64,000 nt of DNA, taken from the NCBI GenBank assembly GCA_017457295.1, contig JAFTHS010000054.1, positions 1-64,000 on the forward strand, given 5' to 3'. The stretch's first letter is position 1. The number at the start of each line of letters is the position of its first letter. Positions 7,307-15,297 of the stretch are shown in pieces. Made by a program: the position numbers and the translations under genes. The notes beneath the pieces are model-generated. The model was not told the DNA's origin. It ran no database searches and saw only the letters and a program-made list of their open reading frames with translations. This DNA comes from Paludibacteraceae bacterium. Lineage in GTDB: Bacteria > Bacteroidota > Bacteroidia > Bacteroidales > Paludibacteraceae.

Positions 7307-7999
7307 ATGATTTCAATTGCGCTTATTTGTGAAGGTGTTTCTGAGGCTAGGATAATCTCTTATATCATCTGCAGATACTTGAATGACAATGAGGTTGTAA
7401 TAAATAATATCCAACCCTCTATTGTGCATGATAATGGTCTAGAGAAGCAAGATTCCGTCGGAGGGTGGGCACAAGTTCTAGAGCACTGTACAACAGAGAC
7501 CATTTGTGATGCTATGGCTACTAACGACTATCTTGTTATACAAATTGACACAGATGCATGCATTCAACAATCTTACGATGTCAATATATATGATGATAAT
7601 ATGATAAAAGTTTCGGATGAGATATTATACAATCGTGTTGTAGATCGGCTGAAACGAGATATTGATGGAGATATCTTTACACAATATGCTGATAAAATAT
7701 TGTTTGCGATTTGTATTAATGAAACAGAATGTTGGTTGCTTCCTCTTTATTATGCTAGTTCTCCTAAAAAATGTTCCTCAACAACGAATTGTATTTACAA
7801 ATTAAACCAGAAACTATCTACAGAGGGCATGGGAATTCCTGAAGATAATAAAAATGCTCCTGAGGTGATTCGGGTTTATTTGAAGATTTTAAAAAATCTA
7901 ACTCATCGTAATATTCCTGTAGTTGCTAGTTATAATTTTGGATTTGCAACTTTTTTAAAACAGTTGAAGAAAATAGAAGATGTATCAACAGAAAAATAA
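7307..7999 (+). CDS. TOPRIM-like effector partner (DUF4276/DUF4435-like)
   Basis: A 230-aa protein with the three acidic sites of a TOPRIM fold: E9-G10 (ALICEGVSE) after the first strand, D81-T-D83 (VIQIDTDA), and an NETECWLLPL segment (138-147) equivalent to the E-x-E-x-W-L-L signature of RloB/DUF4276-type proteins. The length is close to that of stand-alone TOPRIM partners. It follows the ATPase by 6 bp and is followed by an intrinsic terminator at 8118-8153. It is likely the nuclease effector of the pair, cutting nucleic acid when released or activated by the ATPase. Substrate (DNA or tRNA) cannot be told from sequence. Confidence 0.65.
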   Translation: MISIALICEGVSEARIISYIICRYLNDNEVVINNIQPSIVHDNGLEKQDSVGGWAQVLEHCTTETICDAMATNDYLVIQIDTDACIQQSYDVNIYDDNMIKVSDEILYNRVVDRLKRDIDGDIFTQYADKILFAICINETECWLLPLYYASSPKKCSSTTNCIYKLNQKLSTEGMGIPEDNKNAPEVIRVYLKILKNLTHRNIPVVASYNFGFATFLKQLKKIEDVSTEK

Positions 8000-8063
8000 T
8001 GCAACTTCTTTTTTCTCCCCAATACGGTGTTCGCTCCGCTCACGACTTTATTTTATCAAGATT

Positions 8064-8160
8064 ATTTGAAAAGAAATCTGCGGAATATATATCGGAGAGG
8101 ATAGAGAGTATACACGAAGAGAAGCTACCTATTAGGTAACTTCTCTCTTTTTTGCATATC
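8064..8160. repeat. Right copy of the imperfect inverted repeat
   Basis: Its reverse complement aligns with positions 1-99: ATATGCAAAA at the outer end, TTCGTGTATAC, TCTATCC, and GATTTCTTTTCAAATA at the inner end. The hairpin stem is different in sequence from the left copy but sits in the same place and also has its T run on the outward side. Confidence 0.55.
8118..8153 (+). terminator. Terminator after the ATPase/TOPRIM pair
   Basis: AGAGAAG-C-TACC (8118-8129) with GGTA-A-CTTCTCT (8135-8146), then CTTTTTT. Confidence 0.85.
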
Positions 8161-8206
8161 CTCGTGCGCATGGTCGCGTGTGTTCCTAATAGAGAATTAT
8201 TCCTTG

Positions 8207-8408
8207 TTACTCCTTTTCGTCGCAGCTACCTGCGCATGTTGTCCACAAATTGGGACAAAGAATAATTAGTATGGGGTTCTCGCAAATTTCTAATTTGTGG
8301 GGAGAGTGGAGGCATTGAGCGCTTTCAACTCGCCAAGCGAGTTCTGTGCGCTTCAATTGCCGAACACGAATGCGTATGCTCAGCACTAACTGGACCAACG
8401 AGGAGTAA
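8207..8408. ncRNA. Candidate multibranched structured RNA
   Basis: A closing helix TTACTCCT (8207-8214) with AGGAGTAA (8401-8408), extended by CGT (8218-8220) with ACG (8398-8400), encloses four hairpins: CGCAG/CTGCG (8221-8234), TTGTCC/GGACAA (8239-8258), CAAATT/AATTTG (8283-8297) inside a TCTC/GAGA extension, and a long arm with GGCA/TGCC, AGCGC/GCGCT and AACTCGC/GCGAGTT (8311-8361). The number of perfect stems in 200 bp is far above background. No TA(N)2TTTG promoter is seen on either side, so the strand is not assigned. It is more branched than the 6S RNA rod. Function unknown. Confidence 0.5.
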
Positions 8409-8494
8409 TCCTTTAAACGATCGTACGGCCTTTTAAGTCCTTATAATACAAAAAAGCCATCCGTGGGATGGCTTTTTTTGTACTTCACAATTCT
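8409..8494 (-). terminator. Terminator of hpt-bcp (bidirectional)
   Basis: AAAAAAGCCATCC (8450-8462), GTG loop, GGATGGCTTTTTTT (8466-8479): a 13-bp stem with T runs on both strands, 16 bp beyond the bcp stop. Confidence 0.9.
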
Positions 8495-8941
8495 TTATCC
8501 CAACAACTGCGCAGTGTGGTTCTTGGTGTCCACCTTCTCGATGAGTTGCGTGAGGGTGCCTTGCTCATCAAAAACAAAAGTCTTGCGCAATGTGCCTACA
8601 CAGGTCTTGCCGCACATCTTCTTCTCACCCCATGCGCCAAAAGCTTGCAACATCTCCGTAGAGGGATCAGATAGCAATGGGAATGGTAATTCGTATTTGG
8701 CAATGAAGTTCTGATGCGACTTCTGACTATCCTTGCTCACACCATACACCTGATACCCTTCCGCCAAAAAGCGCTGGTAGTTATCGCGCAAGTTGCACGC
8801 CTCCGCAGTACAACCTGGGGTGCTATCCTTTGGATAGAAGTAAATGACGGTTTTCTTACCCACCAACTGCTCGTTGGTAACAATATTTCCATTTTGATCT
8901 GCCACGCTAAATGCAGGCATTTTGTCTCCGATTAGTAACAT
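8495..8941 (-). CDS. bcp: Thioredoxin-dependent thiol peroxidase (Bcp/PrxQ)
   Basis: A 148-aa cytoplasmic peroxiredoxin that reduces peroxides with thioredoxin as donor. The motif STPGCTAEACNLRD (about 41-54) holds the peroxidatic Cys in the T-x-x-C context, followed by a second Cys five residues later as in the two-cysteine PrxQ type. Further downstream is KMCGKTCVGTLRKTFVFD, the typical beta-strand region before the C-terminus. The length is standard. It lies 39 bp downstream of hpt on the same strand, probably co-transcribed. Confidence 0.95.
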   Translation of the reverse strand: MLLIGDKMPAFSVADQNGNIVTNEQLVGKKTVIYFYPKDSTPGCTAEACNLRDNYQRFLAEGYQVYGVSKDSQKSHQNFIAKYELPFPLLSDPSTEMLQAFGAWGEKKMCGKTCVGTLRKTFVFDEQGTLTQLIEKVDTKNHTAQLLG

Positions 8942-8980
8942 GCCGATAAATAGTCTTTAATAATGATCGAAATATCGTTT

Positions 8981-9538
8981 TTACTGACGCAGTACGTAGA
9001 GTGAACTGAGATTGCGTCCTTTCTCGTCATAGTCGAGGCCATAGCCCAAAACGAACTTAGTAGGGATGGACTTGCCAATATATTTAGGTGTAGCATCAGG
9101 AAACTGAAGCGAATCGGGCTTAAAGAGAAATGATGTAAGCTCCACCGAACGAGCTCCCTCACGCTTGAGGTGCTGGATAAATCCGTGCATGGTGAGCCCA
9201 GTATCTACAATATCCTCCACGATAATCACATCACGGTCCTTAACCGATGTCTGCAACGGAACGAGCATATTGACATTGCCTGTAGTGGCTGTGCCCTCAT
9301 AGGACTTCATACGAACAAACGTGATCTCAGCTGGCAAGGTAATACGCTTGAACAAATCGGACATGTACATAAACGCACCATTGAGTACGCATATAAACAA
9401 TGGCTCGCGACCTGCATAATCGGCATTGATACGACCTGCCACATCGCTTACAACAGTTGCAATCTCTTGCTCGGGTAAATACTCATCAAAAATGAGACCG
9501 TTGACATTAACGCTTTGCATAAGAAGAGGAAATTTCAA
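8981..9538 (-). CDS. hpt: Hypoxanthine phosphoribosyltransferase
   Basis: A 185-aa purine salvage enzyme that converts hypoxanthine (and guanine) plus PRPP to nucleotide. The PRPP-binding motif is VIIVEDIVDTGLTMH (about 103-117), preceded by the flexible-loop and VRMKSYEGT region. The C-terminal GYGLDYDEKGRNL closes the purine site. The promoter on the minus strand is CTTG-like TTTG (9580-9577), 20 bp, TACTTTTG (9556-9549). It heads a two-gene unit with bcp. Confidence 0.95.
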   Translation of the reverse strand: MKFPLLMQSVNVNGLIFDEYLPEQEIATVVSDVAGRINADYAGREPLFICVLNGAFMYMSDLFKRITLPAEITFVRMKSYEGTATTGNVNMLVPLQTSVKDRDVIIVEDIVDTGLTMHGFIQHLKREGARSVELTSFLFKPDSLQFPDATPKYIGKSIPTKFVLGYGLDYDEKGRNLSSLYVLRQ

Positions 9539-9548
9539 AAAATAAGCA

Positions 9549-9580
9549 CAAAAGTACTGCTTTTTATTGACTTGAGCAAA
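9549..9580 (-). promoter_or_regulatory. Promoter of hpt-bcp
   Basis: On the minus strand: TTTG (9580-9577), 20 bp, TACTTTTG (9556-9549), about 10 bp before the hpt start codon. Confidence 0.8.
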
Positions 9581-9628
9581 TAAAAATATGTCTTTCTACA
9601 GAAAAATATATTAGAAAACATGTTTACG

Positions 9629-9660
9629 TTTGCACAATTGAAAAAATTGTAGTACCTTTG
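9629..9660 (+). promoter_or_regulatory. Promoter of the phosphohexomutase gene
   Basis: TTTG (9629-9632), 20 bp, TACCTTTG (9653-9660); the start codon is at 9698. Confidence 0.85.
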
Positions 9661-9697
9661 TAGGCGATAAATTGTGCAAACTTAAAATGGATACAAT

Positions 9698-11473
9698 ATG
9701 AAAAACGAAGAACTCGAAAAAGTATTGGCTATTGCTGAGCAATGGACCAAAGAGCCTTATGATGCGGACACCCGCGCTGCGGTGAAAGCCATGATTGAGG
9801 CAGAAGACAAAACCGAACTCATCGATAGTTTCTATCGCACACTCGAATTTGGTACGGGTGGACTGCGTGGACTCATGGGTCCAGGTACCAACCGCATGAA
9901 TAAATACATCGTGGCACAAGCCACACAAGGCTATGCCAACTACCTTCTCAAAGTACAACGCGAAGGCGGTTTTACTACTCTCAAAGGCGACACCGTTAGC
10001 GTCGTTGTAGGTCATGACTGCCGCAACAACGGCCGCCTCTTTGCAGAGACAGTAGCTGCGGTCTTCGCTGCCAACGGCATCAAGGTCTATCTCTTCGAGA
10101 GCCTACGCCCAACACCAGAGGTTAGCTTTGCTATCCGTCACCTCTCTGCACAAGGTGGTGTCAATGTAACCGCCAGCCATAACCCGAAAGAGTACAACGG
10201 TTACAAAGCGTATTGGGAAGACGGTAGCCAAGTGCTCCAACCACACGACCAAGGTATCATCGACGAGGTAAACAAAGTGACCCTCGCAGATGTGAAAATG
10301 ACTGGCAATGAGCATCTTATCGAAATTATTGGCGGCGAGATGGACTATGACTATATGCAAGCCGTTAAGACTGTCATGATTGACCAAGAGACTATTCTCC
10401 GTCAAAAAGACCTCAACATCGTTTATACCCCTCTCCACGGCGCAGGACGCCAAATCATCCCAATGTGCCTTCGCTCTTGGGGCTTCGAGAATATCCATGT
10501 AGTGCCAGAGCAAATGGTCATCGATGGCAATTTCTCTACCGTGCAAAGTCCTAACCCAGAGAACGCTGAGGCAATGACCATGGGTATGAACCTCGGTACC
10601 CAACTCAACGCCGACCTTGTGATCGCTTCTGACCCAGATGCCGACCGTATCGCCATCGTTTGCCGTAATGACAAGGGCGAATGGACCATCATCAACGGTA
10701 ACCAAACCTGTATGATGTACTGCTATTACATCATCAACAATATGAAGAAACTCGGCAAACTCCGCCCAGAGCACTACCTCGTTAAGACTATCGTTACCAG
10801 CGAGTTAATCCGCAAGATGGCAGACGCTCAAGGTGTTACTTTGACCGACGAATATACGGGCTTTAAGTGGATTGCCAACCGTATCCGAGAGTGGGAAGGC
10901 ACACGCAAATACATTGGCGGTGGCGAAGAGAGTTTTGGTTTCTTGCCTTATGATGCAGTCCGCGATAAATGCTCGCCTTCGGCTATCTGCCTCATCTGCG
11001 AGATTGCTGCCTATGCCAAGGACAATGGCATGACCCTCTACGATTATCTCCTTAATATGTATATGGAGTATGGCTTCCAACGCGAGACCACTATCAATGT
11101 CGTTCGCCCTGGTAAGTCTGGCGCAGAGGAGATTCAAGCCATGATGGTCAACTACCGCCAAAATCCTCCAGTAGAGATCGCTGGTGAGAAGGTGGTTAAG
11201 TCTAAAGACTTCAAGACCCTCGTTCAACGCGAACTCGTAAATGGCGAGTGGGTAGAGACGCCTATCGTGATGGCACTCAATGCCACCAGCAATGTGCTCC
11301 AATACTTCACCGAAGGTGGCATGAAGATCTCTGTTCGCCCAAGTGGTACCGAGCCAAAGATCAAGTTCTACTTCGAGATTCCTGCCGAGATGCCAACTCC
11401 AGCCGACTACGACAAAGCCGTAGCCGAAGCCGAAGCCAAAGTACCTGCTATCAAAGCTAGTTTGGGCATCTAA
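9698..11473 (+). CDS. Phosphoglucomutase/phosphomannomutase family enzyme
   Basis: A 591-aa alpha-D-phosphohexomutase of the long PGM2-like type. Motifs run in order: GTGGLRG near 52-58; the phosphoserine loop TASHNPKEYNGYK (about 156-168), whose Ser carries the phosphate; the metal loop DPDADR (about 306-311); the sugar-binding GGGEESFG (about 407-414); and the phosphate-binding RPSGTEPKIKFYF near 546-558. It interconverts hexose 1- and 6-phosphates for glycogen and cell-envelope sugar synthesis. The length and loop set match bacterial phosphoglucomutase/phosphopentomutase homologues; the exact sugar cannot be fixed from sequence. It is monocistronic, convergent with murG, and shares a terminator with it. 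Confidence 0.92.
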   Translation: MKNEELEKVLAIAEQWTKEPYDADTRAAVKAMIEAEDKTELIDSFYRTLEFGTGGLRGLMGPGTNRMNKYIVAQATQGYANYLLKVQREGGFTTLKGDTVSVVVGHDCRNNGRLFAETVAAVFAANGIKVYLFESLRPTPEVSFAIRHLSAQGGVNVTASHNPKEYNGYKAYWEDGSQVLQPHDQGIIDEVNKVTLADVKMTGNEHLIEIIGGEMDYDYMQAVKTVMIDQETILRQKDLNIVYTPLHGAGRQIIPMCLRSWGFENIHVVPEQMVIDGNFSTVQSPNPENAEAMTMGMNLGTQLNADLVIASDPDADRIAIVCRNDKGEWTIINGNQTCMMYCYYIINNMKKLGKLRPEHYLVKTIVTSELIRKMADAQGVTLTDEYTGFKWIANRIREWEGTRKYIGGGEESFGFLPYDAVRDKCSPSAICLICEIAAYAKDNGMTLYDYLLNMYMEYGFQRETTINVVRPGKSGAEEIQAMMVNYRQNPPVEIAGEKVVKSKDFKTLVQRELVNGEWVETPIVMALNATSNVLQYFTEGGMKISVRPSGTEPKIKFYFEIPAEMPTPADYDKAVAEAEAKVPAIKASLGI

Positions 11474-11494
11474 TCGCATGATGAAGATACAAAA

Positions 11495-11525
11495 CAAAAG
11501 CACCTCTTAAAAGGTGCTTTTTGTT
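11495..11525. terminator. Bidirectional terminator between pgm-like gene and murG
   Basis: AAAAGCACCT (11497-11506) with AGGTGCTTTT (11512-11521), with A and T runs on the two sides; it serves both convergent genes. Confidence 0.85.
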
Positions 11526-11542
11526 ATATTAGTAGGTAGTCA

Positions 11543-12652
11543 TTATTGCTTCTTGGCCAACTTCATGACCTCTGCCGCAATGATACGAGCCGAATCGGGG
11601 AGCGCTAAGGTCAATATGTTGTTCTGTAGGGTAGTTAAACGCTTTTCGTCTTGAATCAACTTAAGCGCAGTATCGATCAGTGTATCGTGGGCATCTACAT
11701 CCTTGACCAATACGGCAGCATCCTTGCGCACCAATGCCATCGCATTGTGCGTCTGGTGGTCCTCAGCCACATTTGGCGATGGCACCAAGATAGACGCTTT
11801 GCCCAGCAAACACAATTCGGAGATAGACGAAGCACCAGCACGAGAGATTACCAAATCGGCCAAAGCATATGCCAAAGGCATCTGGCTGACAAAGTCGGTA
11901 CAGATGATATTAGGATGAGGCAATTGGTCAAGAGCCGCCTTGCAGTCAGCATAGTAGTTCTTGCCCGTCTGCCAAACCACTTGTATGCCACTCTCAATCA
12001 GCTCTGGTAGGTGAGCTATGATGCTCTGGTTGATGGTGCGCGCACCCAGACTACCGCCAATGATGAGCAGAGTTTTCTGATTGGCAGTAAAATTAACGCC
12101 AAACGTTTGGTTGAAATAAGTAAGTGCCTCTGCAGGAGTGCCTGTTGTCAGGTTCTGACGCACAGGGTTACCCGTCAGTATAATCTTATCTTTAGGGAAG
12201 AACCGCTCCATGCCGTCGTATGCCACGCAAATCTTGGCGGCATCGTCCTTAAGCAGTTTGTTGGTCACTCCCGCAAAACCGTTTTGCTCTTGCAGCAAGA
12301 TAGGTACACCCATCCTAGCCGCCATCTTCATAGCCGCACCACTGGCATATCCGCCAACGCCTACGCCCACATCGGGGCGAAAATCGCGTACTATCTTCCT
12401 GGCTTGGCACATCGAACGCAGCAGATCAATTATCACACGGATATTGCGCCATGGACGGCTGCGATCAAAACCTTTAACTGGCAGACCGATAATCTCGTAG
12501 CCCGCTTGAGGAACACGCTCCATCTCCATGCGGCCGAGCGCACCTACAAATAGGATTTCACACTTGGGATCAGCTTCGCGCAATGCGTTGGCTATACTGA
12601 CAGCAGGGAAGATATGGCCTCCAGTGCCGCCTCCAGAGATTAAGTACTTCAT
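11543..12652 (-). CDS. murG: UDP-GlcNAc--lipid I N-acetylglucosaminyltransferase MurG
   Basis: A 369-aa GT-B glycosyltransferase on the inner face of the cytoplasmic membrane that makes lipid II. The N-terminal loop SGGGTGGHIFPA (about 6-17) binds phosphate. GVGGYASG (about 97-104) and the C-terminal RAGASSISELCLLGK (about 272-286), the UDP-GlcNAc site, are both present. It is the last gene of this dcw cluster: it follows ftsW by 11 bp and is followed by the convergent pgm-like gene, so the usual next genes (murC, ftsQ, ftsA, ftsZ) are not here. Confidence 0.97.
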   Translation of the reverse strand: MKYLISGGGTGGHIFPAVSIANALREADPKCEILFVGALGRMEMERVPQAGYEIIGLPVKGFDRSRPWRNIRVIIDLLRSMCQARKIVRDFRPDVGVGVGGYASGAAMKMAARMGVPILLQEQNGFAGVTNKLLKDDAAKICVAYDGMERFFPKDKIILTGNPVRQNLTTGTPAEALTYFNQTFGVNFTANQKTLLIIGGSLGARTINQSIIAHLPELIESGIQVVWQTGKNYYADCKAALDQLPHPNIICTDFVSQMPLAYALADLVISRAGASSISELCLLGKASILVPSPNVAEDHQTHNAMALVRKDAAVLVKDVDAHDTLIDTALKLIQDEKRLTTLQNNILTLALPDSARIIAAEVMKLAKKQ

Positions 12653-12663
12653 ATTCGTTCGAA

Positions 12664-13932
12664 TTACAGCGTTAAGTCTAATTCAATATCTGGCACATCA
12701 TCCAGACTCTCGTTGGTAACCGCCTGCTGGCGCGCATGCAAGATACTTTGCTCGCGCGAGACACTCATGATGATACCAAAATATAGACTGGTGATAAGCG
12801 CACTCGTTCCTCCTCTACTAATCATAGGCAACGGCTGACCCGTTACCGGACCAATACCTACTGACACCATCATGCTGACCAACGCTTGGCATGTGAGCAT
12901 CAGCGCTAATCCCATCACCATTAGCATGGCTGAATAGTCTGCATATTTGCTGCTGGTAATACAAGCACGGAAGAGTATAGCAAGATATATAAATATCAAC
13001 GCAATCGCCCCTAGAATGCCCCATTCTTCCACAATAATAGCAAAGATATAATCAGAAAACGCCTGAGGTAGCACATTGCGTTGCTGACTATTGCCTGGCA
13101 GTACTCCCAATGGAGATGCACCACCACGAGCTATGGCAATCTTGGCATGCGAACGTTGGTAATTGTCATCAGTAATCTTAAATTCTTCAATAGGGGTGTT
13201 ATTCTCATCAATCATGTCGTTGATACGCTCCACTTGAGTAATCAAACGCTTCAGAGGCCCCTGAATAGTACGACCTTTTTCGATATAACATTCATTAACA
13301 ATAAAGTACGTTCCAATCAAAATGGCAAAGATAATAGCCAACAAACTGCCCCAATATTTGATATGTATACGCGCAAGAAAGGCCAATAGAATCACAATTC
13401 CTCCCAATAAAACAGCAGTGGATAAATTGCCAAGAAAAATGATGCCACAAATCACCATAGTACAACCAATAGCTATACCAAAATATTTCTTTTGTTCTTC
13501 TTCGGTCTGAATTTTGCTGAAGAGATCGCTCACTACGATAATCAGTGTCAGTTTAGCAAATTCTGAGGGTTGGAAAGTGATGCCAAATAGTTTGAGCCAA
13601 CGCTTAGCACCATTGATTTCTACTCCCAATGGGGTGAACGTTAGAATCAGCATGATAAACGATAGAATCAATCCCACATATCCAAGTGTGCGAATCAACC
13701 GGCTCGGTAGAAACTGAATCATAAATGCCAAACCAATGCCCACTACGATAAATACCACTTGTGACAAAATAGGGCCTAATATGCCACCGTCCTCTTTGAA
13801 TGCAAGCGTGCTGCTAGCGGAGAAAAGCGAAATGATAGCCACTATAATTAGGCCGATAAACAAGACCCAATACGTTCTATCTATATAGCGCATTTGCTTT
13901 CGCAAATTTTGTTTGATGTCACTAATGCTCAT
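12664..13932 (-). CDS. ftsW: Lipid II polymerase FtsW (SEDS family)
   Basis: A 422-aa polytopic membrane protein of the SEDS family, with about ten hydrophobic segments. It polymerises peptidoglycan at the septum together with the cognate PBP (here the ftsI product). Landmarks are the N-terminal cytoplasmic stretch before YWVLFIGLIIVAIISLF, the GAKRW segment near 110 and the C-terminal PMISRGGTS loop characteristic of FtsW/RodA. The gene sits between murD and murG, in the position of ftsW. Confidence 0.95.
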   Translation of the reverse strand: MSISDIKQNLRKQMRYIDRTYWVLFIGLIIVAIISLFSASSTLAFKEDGGILGPILSQVVFIVVGIGLAFMIQFLPSRLIRTLGYVGLILSFIMLILTFTPLGVEINGAKRWLKLFGITFQPSEFAKLTLIIVVSDLFSKIQTEEEQKKYFGIAIGCTMVICGIIFLGNLSTAVLLGGIVILLAFLARIHIKYWGSLLAIIFAILIGTYFIVNECYIEKGRTIQGPLKRLITQVERINDMIDENNTPIEEFKITDDNYQRSHAKIAIARGGASPLGVLPGNSQQRNVLPQAFSDYIFAIIVEEWGILGAIALIFIYLAILFRACITSSKYADYSAMLMVMGLALMLTCQALVSMMVSVGIGPVTGQPLPMISRGGTSALITSLYFGIIMSVSREQSILHARQQAVTNESLDDVPDIELDLTL

Positions 13933-13957
13933 ATACGTTGTAGATTAAAGTTTGGGT

Positions 13958-15295
13958 TTATAATTGGCGGACTGCATCCATAAACTGTTGTCCTCTATCT
14001 TCATAACTGTTGAATAAGTCGAAACTGGCACAGCATGGAGATAGCAATACGGTATCACCCGATTGAGCAGATTGGTAAGCAGCTTGCACGGCATCTGCTA
14101 AGGTGTTGGTAGAGATATATTTCATCCCCATTGGTTCGAAATGCTGGATGAGTTTGCTATTGTCTTTGCCCATAAAGATTAGCGTATGGCATTTGGTCTT
14201 GACCAGTTGATCAATCTCGCTATAGTCATTGCCCTTGTCCTTGCCGCCGAGGATAAGCACCGTAGGCGTTGTCATGCTCTCCAATGCATACCAACACGAA
14301 TTGACATTGGTGGCCTTGGAATCGTTGATATAGCGTACACCACGCACAGTCGCCACGTATTGCAAACGATGGTCAACACCTGCAAACTGCTGCAGACTCT
14401 CGCGAATCACATCGTTGTGGATGTGCAATATCTGTGCAGCAATACCTGCAGCCATCGAGTTGTATTGATTGTGCTTGCCCTTCAAACTCAAGTCGGATAG
14501 AGGCACATACAGCGGCTTGTGCGAAGGATGCGCATCAACTACCAATTGTGTGCCATCGGTATATGCCACGTTTTGCTCGTTGCTACCAAAGGGGTACAAG
14601 GTGGCTTGCGGATGGATACGTTGGATCTCTCGATTGATCACAGGGTCTTCGCTCCAGTAGATAAACGCGTCGCTCGCAGTTTGGTTGCGTGTGATACGAA
14701 ACTTGGCATCAATATAGTTTTGGAACTGATGATTGTAGCGATCTAAGTGATCTGGTGTAATGTTCAATAGAATAGCAATGTCTGCTTTGAAGTCATAGCA
14801 GTTATCCAATTGGAAAGAAGATAACTCTATCACATAATATGCGTGATCTTCTTTGGCCACTTGCAAAGCCAATGAATTGCCTATGTTTCCTGCTAATCCT
14901 ACATTCAATCCTGCACGACGAAGCATATCAAAAAGCAGCGATGTGGTAGTAGTCTTGCCATTCGAACCTGTTATACAAATCATCTTGGCATCGGTATATC
15001 GAGCTGCAAATTCAATTTCAGAGATAATAGGTGTGCCTTGAGCAATTAGCTTCTGCAATAATGGAGTGGTCAGAGGTATGCCTGGCGATTTGATTACCTC
15101 ATCTGCATTCAGAATTAGCGACTCGGTATGCGTGCCCGATTCCCAGGCTATACCATGCTGATTGAGCAGGGCTTGGTAAACTGCAGAGATCTCGCCCGAA
15201 TCACTTACAAACACATCCATTCCCTTGACCTTAGCCAAGATGGCTGCACCTGTGCCTGATTCGCCAGCTCCTAAGATAACAATTCTTTTTTTCAT
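13958..15295 (-). CDS. murD: UDP-N-acetylmuramoylalanine--D-glutamate ligase MurD
   Basis: 445 aa counted from the ATG at 15295, which lies 2 bp after the mraY stop and directly precedes the KKRIVILGAGESG Rossmann start. An upstream in-frame ATG at 15355 lies inside mraY and is not favoured. The ATP loop is CITGSNGKTTTTSLL (about 110-124). The C-terminal domain has LILGGKDKGNDY and SPCCASFDLF. It adds D-Glu to UDP-MurNAc-L-Ala in the cytoplasm. Confidence 0.97.
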   Translation of the reverse strand: MKKRIVILGAGESGTGAAILAKVKGMDVFVSDSGEISAVYQALLNQHGIAWESGTHTESLILNADEVIKSPGIPLTTPLLQKLIAQGTPIISEIEFAARYTDAKMICITGSNGKTTTTSLLFDMLRRAGLNVGLAGNIGNSLALQVAKEDHAYYVIELSSFQLDNCYDFKADIAILLNITPDHLDRYNHQFQNYIDAKFRITRNQTASDAFIYWSEDPVINREIQRIHPQATLYPFGSNEQNVAYTDGTQLVVDAHPSHKPLYVPLSDLSLKGKHNQYNSMAAGIAAQILHIHNDVIRESLQQFAGVDHRLQYVATVRGVRYINDSKATNVNSCWYALESMTTPTVLILGGKDKGNDYSEIDQLVKTKCHTLIFMGKDNSKLIQHFEPMGMKYISTNTLADAVQAAYQSAQSGDTVLLSPCCASFDLFNSYEDRGQQFMDAVRQL

Positions 15296-15297
15296 AG

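Larger units (their letters stand above)
8000..8206. other. Spacer with right copy of the inverted repeat
   Basis: No gene is seen. The spacer contains the terminator at 8118-8153 inside the right inverted-repeat copy (8064-8160), then about 45 bp without recognisable motif. Confidence 0.6.

Noticed and set aside
1..8160. Transposase, integrase or phage genes that would define the accessory block as a mobile element
   Set aside because: None found among the proteins read on either strand; mobility is suggested only by repeats.
8207..8398. Small minus-strand open frame through the structured region
   Set aside because: Its composition follows the hairpins, with no ribosome site, promoter or recognisable motif.
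8207..8408. 6S RNA
   Set aside because: The length fits, but the fold is a closed multibranch with four hairpins rather than a rod with a central bubble, and no promoter is seen on either strand.
10103..11503. Long antisense frames inside the phosphohexomutase gene
   Set aside because: Shadow frames caused by codon bias of the sense gene; no promoter or RBS, and composition is not protein-like.
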